64,000 nt of DNA from Pontibacter cellulosilyticus (GTDB lineage Bacteria; Bacteroidota; Bacteroidia; Cytophagales; Hymenobacteraceae), in NCBI RefSeq assembly GCF_014306105.1, contig NZ_JACRVF010000002.1:518368-582367 (forward strand). Reading direction: 5' to 3'. Shown piece after piece: positions 16,517 to 25,991 of the stretch. The notes beneath the pieces were generated by a model. It was not told the origin of the DNA. It searched no databases and saw only the letters and a program-made list of their open reading frames with translations. Both the position numbers and the translations under genes were made by a program. Numbering within the stretch: position 1 is the first letter of the stretch; every line of letters begins with the position of its first letter.

Positions 16517-18454
16517 ATGAAACCCTCCAACGCCATACAGGAACGGGTGCAGGAATTCCTAAACAAGTATCCGCCGTTTAACCTGATAATGCCTGAAAAG
16601 CTGCAGCAACTGGCGGCGCAGGTGCGGGTTTTATACTTAGAGCCGGAACAGGTGCTGTTCTCGCAAGGCGACGCAAGGCATGCATTTTTTTATGTGGTAA
16701 GGCAGGGGGCGGTAAGGTTGCTGCAGCAGGATGAGTTGCAAGAACAACGACTCGTGGATATCTGTGACGAAGGAGATGTTTTTGGAGCACGTGCCTTAAT
16801 TACAAAAAACAACTATGCCTCTACAGCCAAAGCAGCAGAAGAAACGCTGGTATATGGAGTGCCCATTGCGCTTTTCGAGCCCATACTTCACGAGAATCCC
16901 GAAGTAGCCTTATACTTTGCAGCAGGTTTTGCGGCAGGGGCTTCGGTACAACATGGCCGCATGCAGGAAACCAACCAGGCCCGACGCGGACTAAAAAGTC
17001 AGCTGGGTTTGCCGTTGCCCCTGCACCTCGAAGATGTATTGGCTGTGGATACCTCGCAGAGTCTCGTTACCTGCTCACCGGAAACCTCGCTGCGCCTGGC
17101 TGCCCAGATTATGAGCGACAAAGACTCCAGTTTTATGGTAGTGGTAGATGAACAGCAAAAACCTTTGGGTATTCTTACCGATACCGACATGCGCAAACGT
17201 GTAGTGGCTGGCCATGTAAGTATAGATGATCCGGTAACAGCTATCATGTCGTCGCCGGTGGTAAGTATAAAACCAAACCCACACATGGCCGAGGCCCTGA
17301 TCTCGATGATGCGGCACAAGATTAAACACCTCTGCATAACCGCTGACGGAAGTATAAATACGGTGGTGCAGGGTGTGGTAACCGAGCACGACCTGTTGCT
17401 GGCGCAGGGCAGCAACCCGGCGGTTTTGGTGCAGGAGATCCGTCAGACTAAAAGTATAGCAAACCTGCCCACATTGCGCGACCGAGCCGAAGAGCTGCTG
17501 CAAAAGTATCTGGAGCAGGAGGTAAGCATCGCCTTTGTCGCTAACATTATCACCGAGATAAACGATGCGCTTATAGTTCGGGCTTTGCAGCATGCCGAAA
17601 GTATATTAGGGGAGCCACCTTTACGCTACTGCTGGCTTAGTATTGGCAGTGAAGGCCGCGAAGAACAGCTGCTACGCACCGACCAGGATAATGCGCTGGT
17701 GTTTGAAGACCAGCATGCTGCCGGCGAAAAAGAGGCGCAAGTATACTTTCTGAAGCTGGCAACTATAGTAAACGAACTGCTGGAGAAAAGCGGGTTCGAA
17801 AAGTGTCCGGCCAACATGATGGGCAGCAACCCGAAGTGGTGCCAGCCGCTGCACACCTGGAAACAGTATTTCTATAGTTGGATACACGAGCCTACCGAAG
17901 AGGCGATCATGCACACGTCCATCTTCTTCGATTACCGCCCCGTGTACGGTGATGTTAAACTGGCCGCGCAACTAACTGATTACATTTACGAGCATATACA
18001 GCAGGAGCGCATCTTTCTGCCGTTTCTGGCCAAGCATGCGCTGCAAACCCCGCCGCCGCTTAGCTTTTTTCGCAACTTTATAGTAGAGCGCGGCGGCGAG
18101 CACAAAGACCAATTCGACATTAAACTCCGTGCCATGACGCCCCTGGTAGATGCGGCCCGCGTGCTGACCTTAGACAACCGCGTAGCCGGAATGAACAACA
18201 CCTTTAAACGTTTCGAGAAGCTGGCTGAGTTAGAGCCCCAAAATGCAGACCTGTACCGCGAGGCAGCCATGGCCTACGAAATTATGATGCGCTACCGTGC
18301 CCTGAACGGCTTGCGAAACCATGACTCTGGCCGCTACCTGAACCCGCAAGAGCTGAACAAGCTGGAGCGGCAAACGCTGCGCAACACCTTTAAACCCATC
18401 AGCGATGTGCAGGAGCTACTGCAGGTGCGTTTCCAACTTAGTTATTTAGGCTGA
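16517..18454 (+). CDS. cNMP-binding/CBS/DUF294 nucleotidyltransferase-like protein
   Basis: 645 residues in four parts. A cyclic-nucleotide-binding fold is at about 20-130 (FSQGDARHAFFYVVRQGAVR) and a CBS pair at about 175-300 (GILTDTDMRKRVVAGHVSID, GVVTEHDLLL). A DUF294 nucleotidyltransferase-like domain follows with GSEGREEQLLRTDQDNAL at 377-394, then a DUF294 C-terminal helical domain. The GSxGR and D-x-D motif resembles GlnD/KNT-fold transferases, but no substrate is known. Proteins of this type accompany acs, the DUF4212/symporter pair and an exonuclease in many bacteria. The TGA overlaps the ATG of the next gene (TGATG), indicating translational coupling. Confidence 0.88.
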   Translation: MKPSNAIQERVQEFLNKYPPFNLIMPEKLQQLAAQVRVLYLEPEQVLFSQGDARHAFFYVVRQGAVRLLQQDELQEQRLVDICDEGDVFGARALITKNNYASTAKAAEETLVYGVPIALFEPILHENPEVALYFAAGFAAGASVQHGRMQETNQARRGLKSQLGLPLPLHLEDVLAVDTSQSLVTCSPETSLRLAAQIMSDKDSSFMVVVDEQQKPLGILTDTDMRKRVVAGHVSIDDPVTAIMSSPVVSIKPNPHMAEALISMMRHKIKHLCITADGSINTVVQGVVTEHDLLLAQGSNPAVLVQEIRQTKSIANLPTLRDRAEELLQKYLEQEVSIAFVANIITEINDALIVRALQHAESILGEPPLRYCWLSIGSEGREEQLLRTDQDNALVFEDQHAAGEKEAQVYFLKLATIVNELLEKSGFEKCPANMMGSNPKWCQPLHTWKQYFYSWIHEPTEEAIMHTSIFFDYRPVYGDVKLAAQLTDYIYEHIQQERIFLPFLAKHALQTPPPLSFFRNFIVERGGEHKDQFDIKLRAMTPLVDAARVLTLDNRVAGMNNTFKRFEKLAELEPQNADLYREAAMAYEIMMRYRALNGLRNHDSGRYLNPQELNKLERQTLRNTFKPISDVQELLQVRFQLSYLG

Positions 18455-19152
18455 TGCTCAATTGGCTAAAAAAACTGTTTACCCGCCCAACGCAGGCTGC
18501 GCCCGATGATCCGGAGTTCTGGAAAGTATACCTCCAAAGTATAAATAACCAGCCTGCCAACAGCACACCGTTGCACGAGGCCGTGTTTGTGGTGTTTGAT
18601 ACCGAAACCACCGGCTTAGATACCAAAACGAATAAAGTGCTAAGTATAGGAGCCGTTAAAGTACAGGGGCAACAAGTGCTGGTGCATGATAGTTTTGAGT
18701 GCTTGGTGCAGCAGGAGGTAGAGCAGGGTAACAAGAGCCCAGAGGTGCATGGTATACTTCCCTCGCAGGTGCAGCTGGGGCTAACGGAGCAGGAGGCGCT
18801 TAAAGCGTTCTTAACTTTTGCCGGCAATGCCATACTGGTAGGCCACCACGTAAAATTCGATACCGATATGCTGAACGGAATGCTCCGGCGAAGCGGCATA
18901 CAAGGCAAGCTGTATAACCGAAGTATAGATACTGCTCAGTTGGCCCAGCGCCTCGAGCGTTTCCGCCAAAGCCCCGACAGCTTCAGCCGCTCCGACTACA
19001 GCCTCGACGCCCTCAGCCAAAAGTATAACCTGCCCACCGAAGCCCGCCACACTGCCCCCGGCGACGCCTTTACCACCGCCATACTTCTGCTAAAGCTGAT
19101 GGCCCTGGCTAAGAAAAGGGGGATAAGGACAGTGGGGGAGTTGGTGAGGTAG
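18454..19152 (+). CDS. DEDDh 3'-5' exonuclease (DNA polymerase III epsilon-like)
   Basis: 232 residues. It has a full DEDDh catalytic set: D49 and E51 (VFDTETTGLD), D136 (GHHVKFDTDML), H199 and D204 (RHTAPGDAFT). Proteins of this kind remove nucleotides from 3' ends of DNA or RNA. The N-terminal 45 residues are a lead-in not shared with DnaQ. Coupling to the DUF294 gene by a 1-base stop/start overlap matches the acs-linked arrangement in other phyla, which suggests a regulatory rather than replicative role. This is inference. Confidence 0.9.
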   Translation: MLNWLKKLFTRPTQAAPDDPEFWKVYLQSINNQPANSTPLHEAVFVVFDTETTGLDTKTNKVLSIGAVKVQGQQVLVHDSFECLVQQEVEQGNKSPEVHGILPSQVQLGLTEQEALKAFLTFAGNAILVGHHVKFDTDMLNGMLRRSGIQGKLYNRSIDTAQLAQRLERFRQSPDSFSRSDYSLDALSQKYNLPTEARHTAPGDAFTTAILLLKLMALAKKRGIRTVGELVR

Positions 19153-19211
19153 GGGAAATTGTGATGAAACTTTATACATTATTAAATATATTCAAAAGTT
19201 GCTAAGTATCA

Positions 19212-20078
19212 ATGTTAATTATATCTGCTATGCAATTAAAAAGAGGTGTTCTAATTCTTGTGTTTTCGACAGTTGCGATGTTCGCTTTGGCAACGATTGG
19301 ATACTTTGGCCATCATTATAAATTTTCGGCGGTTACTATTTTATACTTTCTCTTAACATTATACTTTCTGGGGAAGACAGCAACTTTACAGGAAAAAGTA
19401 TGGGTAATATTTCTAATATTGCTTCCTCCGGCAGTTCTCTACCTGCCATTACACTTGATGAGTTTCGAAGGTACTAAGCAGTCAGTTCCAAGTTCTGCAG
19501 CACATCTTATTGGTATTGGTTCCGGCACTTTAGTAAATATATCAGGCAAATCACTGAAAGTTGGCTTAGTAACTTTGATACTGTTCCTTTGTATATGGAC
19601 TACTTCAAAGGGATATGACCTTTGGCTTAACAAATTGAGTTTTGGTACATATACAGGTTCTGTTTCAGAGCAGCTGCCACAGTTTTCATTGTCAGATTCA
19701 GAAGGCAATGTTATAACGAGCAATAACTTTAATGAAAAACTTATTGTGCTGGATTTTTGGACTACAAGTTGTGGAATATGTTTTAAGAAGTTTCCTGTTT
19801 TACAGGAGAAAGCTAAACCTTACAAAAACCATTCTAAAGTTGAATTTTATGCTGTGAACATACCTGTAGCCAGAGACACCTTAGGGCAGGGACAAAGGAC
19901 AATTGAGAGTTTAGGTTACTCTTTTTCCAATTTATTTGCTAGTGGAGAGGATGTAGCAAAAGCCTTTGGAGTAAGATTCTATCCAACAGTGCTTATACTT
20001 AAAAATGGGAATGAGATTGTCTACAGAGGGAGTATTGAGGGTATAGATGATGAAATCGACGATTATTTAGACTTATAA
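19212..20078 (+). CDS. Membrane-anchored thioredoxin-fold (TlpA-like) protein
   Basis: 288 residues. Four hydrophobic segments (about 10-32, 38-54, 62-82, 118-136) precede a periplasmic-side TlpA/AhpC-like redoxin domain starting near 155 (QLPQFSLSDSEGNVITSNNF). The active site is CGIC in DFWTTSCGICFKKFPVLQ. The cis-proline motif is RFYPTVLILKNG. Its likely role is thiol-disulfide exchange in the envelope. A multi-span N terminus is less usual than a single anchor. A second ATG six codons in (19230) is an alternative start. Base composition is AT-rich against neighbours. Confidence 0.8.
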   Translation: MLIISAMQLKRGVLILVFSTVAMFALATIGYFGHHYKFSAVTILYFLLTLYFLGKTATLQEKVWVIFLILLPPAVLYLPLHLMSFEGTKQSVPSSAAHLIGIGSGTLVNISGKSLKVGLVTLILFLCIWTTSKGYDLWLNKLSFGTYTGSVSEQLPQFSLSDSEGNVITSNNFNEKLIVLDFWTTSCGICFKKFPVLQEKAKPYKNHSKVEFYAVNIPVARDTLGQGQRTIESLGYSFSNLFASGEDVAKAFGVRFYPTVLILKNGNEIVYRGSIEGIDDEIDDYLDL

Positions 20079-20117
20079 GAATAGTTTAAAACCGCTTTAG
20101 CTTAACCAAATCATAAA

Positions 20118-20624
20118 ATGAGCCACATACTTGAAACAGAAAGGCTAAGGTTACGGGAGTTCACACTCCAGGACACAGCGTTTGTGCTAGAGCTTTTAAA
20201 CAGCCCAGGCTGGTTGCAATTTATCGGAGACAGAAACGTAAAAACAGAGGCACAGGCAAAAAGCTATCTCGAAAATGGGCCGCTAGAAAGTTACCGTGTA
20301 AATGGCTTCGGGTTATGGTTAGTTGAGAAAAAAGACAACAGCCAGCCAATGGGAATGTGTGGTATATTAAAGCGAAATACTCTGAAAAACCCGGATATTG
20401 GCTTTGCGTTTTTACCCGGATTTGATGGCAAAGGCTATGCTTACGAATCTGCCACTGCAACGATGGCCTATGCAAACAATCAACTAAAATTACCAAAGAT
20501 AGCGGCCATAACCATAGCTGACAATGAAAGGTCGATCAGGCTTTTAGAAAAAATAGGAATGGCTTATACCGGCACTGTTCGCTTAGCCGACGATCAGGAT
20601 GAGTTGCTTTTATACTGTAACTGA
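20118..20624 (+). CDS. GNAT family N-acetyltransferase (RimJ/RimL-like)
   Basis: 168 residues. The start LETERLRLREFTLQDTAFVL and the acetyl-CoA segment GFAFLPGFDGKGYAYESATA, then AITIADNERSIRLLEKIGM, are typical of the RimJ/RimL group that acetylates protein N termini or small amines. The substrate cannot be deduced. A RidA gene follows 47 bases on. Confidence 0.88.
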   Translation: MSHILETERLRLREFTLQDTAFVLELLNSPGWLQFIGDRNVKTEAQAKSYLENGPLESYRVNGFGLWLVEKKDNSQPMGMCGILKRNTLKNPDIGFAFLPGFDGKGYAYESATATMAYANNQLKLPKIAAITIADNERSIRLLEKIGMAYTGTVRLADDQDELLLYCN

Positions 20625-20671
20625 TCAAGTATAACCCGTATTGATTTTAGCTTAGCTTTAAACTATAAACT

Positions 20672-21055
20672 ATGACAAGAAAAGCATTTACCGCAGAAGG
20701 GGCAGTAGCTGTAGGCCCGTATACACACGCTGTAGAAGCCGGCGATCTGGTATACCTCTCCGGGCAAACACCTATTGATGCAGCAACCGGAAAGCTAATA
20801 GAAGGCGACATTGCGGCCCAGACAGAACAATGCTTCAAAAACCTGTTTAGCATACTTGCTGCAGCAGATCTGACGTCAGACCATGTAGTAAAGGTGAATG
20901 TATTCCTAACAGATATGGCTAATTTTGCAGCCATGAATGCTGTGTATGAAAAGCATTTTACTGCTCCTTATCCGGCCCGTACCACCATAGGTGTGGCTTC
21001 GCTGCCATTAGGTGCGCAGGTAGAGCTAGAGATGATTGCCCAGAGAGGCTTATAA
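20672..21055 (+). CDS. ridA: RidA family enamine/imine deaminase
   Basis: 127 residues, a full-length RidA (YjgF/YER057c/UK114). It shows VGPYTHAVEAGDLVYLSGQT at the N terminus and PARTTIGVASLPLGAQVELE, with the substrate-binding Arg, near the C terminus. It hydrolyses reactive enamines released by PLP enzymes such as threonine dehydratase. The usual S/T-Q start residue is replaced by A/Y variants (GPYTHA rather than GPYSQA), which is common outside the archetypal subgroup. It is followed by AAGTATACTTATACTT at 21056, two motif copies in opposite orientations. Confidence 0.92.
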   Translation: MTRKAFTAEGAVAVGPYTHAVEAGDLVYLSGQTPIDAATGKLIEGDIAAQTEQCFKNLFSILAAADLTSDHVVKVNVFLTDMANFAAMNAVYEKHFTAPYPARTTIGVASLPLGAQVELEMIAQRGL

Positions 21056-21069
21056 AGTATACTTATACT

Positions 21070-21103
21070 TTTGTCGTCCATACTTGCGCAGCCCTTATCT
21101 TTG
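21070..21103 (+). promoter_or_regulatory. Bacteroidota promoter of the NUDIX gene
   Basis: TTTG (21070-21073), 22-base spacer, TATCTTTG (21096-21103): a full match to the -33/-7 pattern TTTG/TAnnTTTG. The ATG of the NUDIX gene lies 20 bases downstream, giving a very short leader. Confidence 0.65.
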
Positions 21104-21123
21104 CGGCAGCAAAACTAAAAGCT

Positions 21124-21690
21124 ATGATTGACGAGACACACAACCCCTGGACCACCCTCTCCAGCAAAAATATTTACCAAAACCCCTGGATTAAAGTGCG
21201 CGAAGACCAGGTACTGAACCCGAAAGGCGGAGAAGGTATCTATGGTGTGGTAAGTATGAAAAATAAAGCCATTGGCATCATTCCCATTGATGACGAAGGC
21301 TATACTTACCTGATCGGGCAGTACCGTTACCCCCTAAACGAATACAGTTGGGAGATACCCATGGGCGGAGGCTTGGTAGAGAACGACATCCTTGAATCGG
21401 CGAAGCGTGAGCTGCAAGAGGAGACAGGCTTTACTGCTGCTAAATGGACCAACATCTGCCGGCTTCATACTTCCAATTCCGTAACCGACGAAGAAGGCTT
21501 TGTGTTTCTGGCGCAGGAGCTAACCGCCGGCGAAACCGCCTTTGAAGAAACAGAAGAATTGCATATCAAAAAAGTACCCTTTTCAGAAGCCGTGCGCATG
21601 GCCATGAATAATGAGATTACCGATGCTATCAGTGTGGCAGGTATACTAAAAGCGCATCTTCTGCTACAGCAGGAGGCAAAAGCACAGTAG
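21124..21690 (+). CDS. NUDIX hydrolase (ADP-ribose pyrophosphatase-like)
   Basis: 188 residues. The Nudix helix is present as AKRELQEETGF preceded by GGGLVENDILES. Compared with the consensus GX5EX7REUXEEXGU, the loop is two residues short and the first Glu position is Asn, while the catalytic REUXEE part is intact. WEIPMGGGLVE resembles the YffH/ADP-ribose pyrophosphatase group, so a nucleoside-diphosphate sugar substrate is likely but unproven. It has its own promoter at 21070. Confidence 0.88.
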   Translation: MIDETHNPWTTLSSKNIYQNPWIKVREDQVLNPKGGEGIYGVVSMKNKAIGIIPIDDEGYTYLIGQYRYPLNEYSWEIPMGGGLVENDILESAKRELQEETGFTAAKWTNICRLHTSNSVTDEEGFVFLAQELTAGETAFEETEELHIKKVPFSEAVRMAMNNEITDAISVAGILKAHLLLQQEAKAQ

Positions 21691-21853
21691 TTACAGATCG
21701 CATTTTTGGGAGAAGTATAAAGTGTAAATTTAAATCGACTGATAGCTAATGCTTTATGAAAGTAGGGACAAAGTTTAAATCGGGAATAAGCATACCATCA
21801 GCCACCACAGCACGTTAATGAATTATTCTGAAACCGGATTGGTTCTTGAGAAG

Positions 21854-21883
21854 TTGAAGAATAAGGGAATATTATTACATTTG
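21854..21883 (+). promoter_or_regulatory. Possible promoter of plsC-like gene
   Basis: TTG (21854-21856), 19-base spacer, TACATTTG (21876-21883), matching TAnnTTTG. The ATG is only 5 bases after the box, which would give a nearly leaderless transcript. Confidence 0.4.
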
Positions 21884-21888
21884 AGTGC

Positions 21889-22695
21889 ATGAAAGCAATT
21901 AAATACCTCTCCCAAAGACTATACACAACCTGGTGTTGCACCTGGTTTATAGTGCCCTTTGTGGTTACCTATCCGGTACAGGCTTTCCTGATACGTAAAG
22001 AGAAGTGGTATAAGCACGTGCATAACATCAACAGAGCTTGGTCTACGGTGTTTCTGCGCATGTTCATGGCCCCGCTTATTGTGGAGTGGCGCATGAGGTT
22101 AAACCCGAAGCAGCAGTACATCTTCACGCCAAACCACAGTTCCTATCTCGATATCCCGATGATGCTGCATTCCATTCCCGGATTTCTTAACTTTGTTGGG
22201 AAAAGCTCGTTGGCAAAGGTGCCGCTGTGGGGTAAAGTATACAATAAGCTGTACATCTCAGTGGATCGTAAAAGTGCCGTAAGCAGTGCCAAAAGCTATA
22301 TTAAGTCGGTTAAGTCGCTGGAACAGGGGCGTAATCTGGTAATTTTCCCAGAGGGCACCATACCGCCTACAGCCGGAGAGCAGTTGCTGCCTTTTAAAGA
22401 CGGACCGTTTAAACTGGCTATTGAGAAGCAGTTGCCGGTAGTACCCGTAACCATGCCTTATAACCAACATTTCCTGCCCGACCTGGATGGGAAGCTGAAG
22501 GTAAGGTGGCATCCGCTTAAGATCGTGTTCCATGAGCCGATCGAAACAAAAGGCATGACACTGGCAGACCTGCCAATGCTGAAGGAGCGGGTTTTTAACA
22601 TAATTCAAACAGAAGTAACAAAACATACAAAGACAGATGTCAACAGATATTCAGACTATCAGGAAATTAGCGCACTTAGCAAGGCTGGAGTTTAA
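21889..22695 (+). CDS. plsC: 1-acyl-sn-glycerol-3-phosphate acyltransferase (PlsC family)
   Basis: 268 residues. The acyltransferase signature is HX4D, H83 to D88 in NHSSYLDIP. The glycerol-phosphate site FPEGT contains E155. A membrane-anchoring hydrophobic stretch lies at about 12-35. The protein makes phosphatidic acid from lysophosphatidic acid and acyl donor at the inner membrane. Its last 59 bases overlap gatC in another frame. Confidence 0.92.
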   Translation: MKAIKYLSQRLYTTWCCTWFIVPFVVTYPVQAFLIRKEKWYKHVHNINRAWSTVFLRMFMAPLIVEWRMRLNPKQQYIFTPNHSSYLDIPMMLHSIPGFLNFVGKSSLAKVPLWGKVYNKLYISVDRKSAVSSAKSYIKSVKSLEQGRNLVIFPEGTIPPTAGEQLLPFKDGPFKLAIEKQLPVVPVTMPYNQHFLPDLDGKLKVRWHPLKIVFHEPIETKGMTLADLPMLKERVFNIIQTEVTKHTKTDVNRYSDYQEISALSKAGV

Positions 22696-22924
22696 CGACG
22701 AGAAAGAGCAGGAAGTGCTGCAGGATCTGAATAAGATCCTGAACTGGGTAGACCAACTGCGCGAACTCGACACGGAAAACGTAGAGCCGCTGACGCATAT
22801 GTCTGAAGAAGTGAATGTGATGCGTGAAGATGTGGCACAGAACACTATCACACACGAACAGGCGTTGCTGAACGCCCCTAAAAAAGACTCCGATTATTTC
22901 AGGGTACCAAAAGTGCTGGAATAG
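22637..22924 (+). CDS. gatC: Asp/Glu-tRNA amidotransferase subunit C
   Basis: 95 residues, full length for GatC. Hallmarks are TIRKLAHLARLEFNDEKEQ, LNKILNWVDQLRELDTENV, EPLTHMSEEVNVMREDV and the C-terminal FRVPKVLE. GatC stabilises the GatCAB complex that amidates misacylated Glu-tRNA(Gln) or Asp-tRNA(Asn). gatA and gatB are not adjacent here. The ATG lies inside plsC; the family N terminus begins exactly there, so the 59-base overlap is likely real. Confidence 0.93.
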   Translation: MSTDIQTIRKLAHLARLEFNDEKEQEVLQDLNKILNWVDQLRELDTENVEPLTHMSEEVNVMREDVAQNTITHEQALLNAPKKDSDYFRVPKVLE

Positions 22925-22939
22925 TCTGCTGACTAACCT

Positions 22940-25900
22940 ATGAGCAAAATCAAATTCTGGAAAGGCTGGGATACTGACACCAAGTATCCCTATCTTTTTT
23001 TATTGCTGCTGAGCCTGCTGGCTCTAACTATTGGCGTATTCTATTACTTTGCTGGAGAGGATTACGCCTATGCCTGGGATAAGATAACAGACCTGCAGGT
23101 GGTGCCTGTGCCTGTGCACGAGGTGTCGCGGTTACTCGAAAACTTTACCCTGACGGCAGACGGATACCTACTCTTTGAGCAATATGATGTAGCTCCGCCC
23201 ACCACAAATACAACGGCCGCCACGCTGTTTTTAGGATTTATAGCCCTTTCCATCGCCTTTTACACGGCAGCTATCAGTACCATGAAGCGCATTCCATACT
23301 TTGTAGGGGTGCTGTTACTGATGCTGTTCCTGGCTAGTTTCTACTTTGATGAGTTAAGCATTTTTGGTGCTGGCACCAGCCAGACAACCCTGTTGGTAAG
23401 TATAATCTTACTGGCAGCAGGAAGCTATTCTTTCCAGGCTTTTCTGCCTCAAACAAAGTTCTCGCTGCGCTTGCTTGTGATGCTGGGTATTGTAGGCATG
23501 CTGGGGGTAATTTTCTACAGCGAAGCAGATTTCTCGGCAGAGCTGGTAACGCTGCACCTGGTTAACTACAGCAGTATCGGCACGCTACTGGTTACGCTGT
23601 TGTTCATGCTCTGGGTGTCTTACGAAAACGTAAACGCCCTGCTCTGGATCAACACACAAGGTAAAACACCGGAGCGACGCTTTAGCTTGTGGCAATTTAT
23701 ACTTGTAACCGTTCTATACTTGTTAAACCTGCTGTTGCTGTACCTGCGCCACATCGGTTACCTGCACGCCGACCTGTTGTACATCAATGCCTATGTTATT
23801 TTGCTGCTGTCGACAATAGCTGGCTTCTGGGGTATGCGACAGCGCGAGGCGTACTACAAAAAGCTTTTCCCGTTCAGGCCAACCGGCGCGGTACTGTACC
23901 TGGTATTTGCAACCATCGCCTTCGCCAGCATAGGCTACGCATTTGCTACTGCCAATGATACGTACATTGCCCTGTTCCGAGACCTGGTGGTGTACACGCA
24001 CCTGGCTTTCGGGTTTGTGTTTTTTATTTACGTGATGATAAACTTTGGCAGGCTGATTGAGCAGCGCCTGCCAGTTTACAAAGTTGTTTACGAGCCCAAG
24101 AGCTTTTCACTGGTTTCGTTCTTTATCATGGGTATTATCTTGTGTGCCATACTTATAGTGCGCACACAGTACCGTTCCTATACTTATGCCTTTGCCGGCC
24201 ACTATAGCTACCTCGGCGATTTGTATGCAGCGTCAGGCAACGACATCCTGGCAGAGCGCTATTATGTAGAGAGTGATGTGTATGATGTAAACAACGTGAA
24301 AGCAAACTATAGCCTGGCAGCCCTTTACCGCAAAACCGACCAGCGCAACAACGAGATTCTTCGCTTGAAAGACGCTATCACGAAGCGGCCTAACCCAAAG
24401 CTGTATGTGCGCCTGGCTAATCTTTACGACGAAAAACAGTACTTCTTCGAAAAGCTCTATGTGCTGCAGGAGGGGATAGATAAGTTTCCGGAAAGCTCGG
24501 AGATCTATAATAACCTGGCGCTGATGTACGCGCAGACAAATGTGCAGGATAGTACCGAGTATTACTTTAACCTGGCGCAGGAGCATGCATCGGATAAAGA
24601 TTTTATTTATAGCAACAGGCTGGCTTATTATACAAGGCAGGCCATGCTGGAACCTGCCCGTACGCTGCTGGACGAGTCTACAAAGGGGAAATATAAAACC
24701 CTGCGAAGCAACACAGCAGTTTTAAGGCAATTGCTTGGCCTGGACCCACGTGAGAAAGAAGCATATACACCAGATTCCCTGGAAAGCGTAGAGGACCTGA
24801 CACTATTTTACAACCAGACGATAAGTAGGCTGAACAGTGGAGATACTGCCCGAATAGAGCCCATCAACCGTTACTTGTCTTCGCCGGGTAATCAGCTTTT
24901 CTTTGAAGATCTGTTATACTTAAAAGGCCTTGTACACCATTACAACGGCCGCCCACGAGAGGGGAGAAGGCTGCTGGAGAACCTGGCTTTACAAGCAGAG
25001 GCCAAAAGCGGTTACTATAGCTATGCGCTGGGGCTATGGATGCTGGAAGAAAGAAATTACAAAGCTGCTGCCTCCTATTTTAAAAGAGCAAAAGACAACG
25101 GCTACCAATATGCCTTTTTAGCGCATGGCTATGCGCTGGCACTGGCCGGGCAGCCACAAAAGGCGGTGGAGGCCCTGCAGGAGGTAGGGTTTACAGAGAA
25201 TGAGGCCGCCATAGCTGTGGCACAGGACCTGATGAACGTACTGCAGCAGGATGTTTCTACTATTCTGCAGGAGGCTCCGGACAAGGATAAGGTGCAGTAC
25301 ATGATAGCTTTTCTGCCACAGCTCCAGAAGGAAGAAGTAAATGCACTGGTACAGGCCGTTGAAGACAAGGACCTGAAACGTAGAGCCCTGATTGCACGCG
25401 TAAACTATCTGATGGCGAAGCAAAGTTGGAAAGAAGCTTTCGATGCTATACAGGATGCATCTACAAAGTTGCAGCCTGAAGGAGAGCTACGTTCTGCATT
25501 AAATTTGCAACAACTGAGGCTTTGGCTGAATACTGGCAAATATGACGTGCTGCTAAGCAAAATGGACCAGCTATACTTAACAGACCGTGACAAGCGACAG
25601 CATTTATACTTTAAAGCCAAGGTAGCAGAGGCAAAAGGACGCACAGAAGAGGCCGCTACCAAGTATGAGCAGGCAGTTAAAATGCTGCTGTACGATGAGG
25701 AAGTGGTACTGTCTGCGGCCAACTTTTTTAATAAGCATGAGCCTAAAACTGAAAAAGCCTATAACATCCTTTTAAGCGGGATAACCTATAATCCATACGC
25801 TGCAGAACTATACAAAGCCTATGCCCTCGAGAGCGTGGAACAGGGGCTTTACAGTTATGCAGACCAGGCTAAAGAGGCGCTTCAAAGCTTGCTTCCTGCG

Positions 25901-25981
25901 TCAGAATATAGTACATTTATACAGAAATTAGACAAAAAGCGCCAGGAGGCTGCAGCACGCGCCGACGAGTGGCAACTATGA
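22940..25981 (+). CDS. Large polytopic membrane protein with C-terminal TPR domain
   Basis: 1013 residues. The first 415 or so hold about 11-12 hydrophobic segments with short loops. From about 425 on it is a tetratricopeptide solenoid ([80 protein letters not shown]). No enzymatic motif is visible. The family is widespread but undescribed in Cytophagales. Ten bases separate it from the ABC ATPase gene, so it could form part of an envelope assembly unit. That is speculation from position alone. Confidence 0.75.
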   Translation: MSKIKFWKGWDTDTKYPYLFLLLLSLLALTIGVFYYFAGEDYAYAWDKITDLQVVPVPVHEVSRLLENFTLTADGYLLFEQYDVAPPTTNTTAATLFLGFIALSIAFYTAAISTMKRIPYFVGVLLLMLFLASFYFDELSIFGAGTSQTTLLVSIILLAAGSYSFQAFLPQTKFSLRLLVMLGIVGMLGVIFYSEADFSAELVTLHLVNYSSIGTLLVTLLFMLWVSYENVNALLWINTQGKTPERRFSLWQFILVTVLYLLNLLLLYLRHIGYLHADLLYINAYVILLLSTIAGFWGMRQREAYYKKLFPFRPTGAVLYLVFATIAFASIGYAFATANDTYIALFRDLVVYTHLAFGFVFFIYVMINFGRLIEQRLPVYKVVYEPKSFSLVSFFIMGIILCAILIVRTQYRSYTYAFAGHYSYLGDLYAASGNDILAERYYVESDVYDVNNVKANYSLAALYRKTDQRNNEILRLKDAITKRPNPKLYVRLANLYDEKQYFFEKLYVLQEGIDKFPESSEIYNNLALMYAQTNVQDSTEYYFNLAQEHASDKDFIYSNRLAYYTRQAMLEPARTLLDESTKGKYKTLRSNTAVLRQLLGLDPREKEAYTPDSLESVEDLTLFYNQTISRLNSGDTARIEPINRYLSSPGNQLFFEDLLYLKGLVHHYNGRPREGRRLLENLALQAEAKSGYYSYALGLWMLEERNYKAAASYFKRAKDNGYQYAFLAHGYALALAGQPQKAVEALQEVGFTENEAAIAVAQDLMNVLQQDVSTILQEAPDKDKVQYMIAFLPQLQKEEVNALVQAVEDKDLKRRALIARVNYLMAKQSWKEAFDAIQDASTKLQPEGELRSALNLQQLRLWLNTGKYDVLLSKMDQLYLTDRDKRQHLYFKAKVAEAKGRTEEAATKYEQAVKMLLYDEEVVLSAANFFNKHEPKTEKAYNILLSGITYNPYAAELYKAYALESVEQGLYSYADQAKEALQSLLPASEYSTFIQKLDKKRQEAAARADEWQL

Positions 25982-25991
25982 AATTAGCTGT

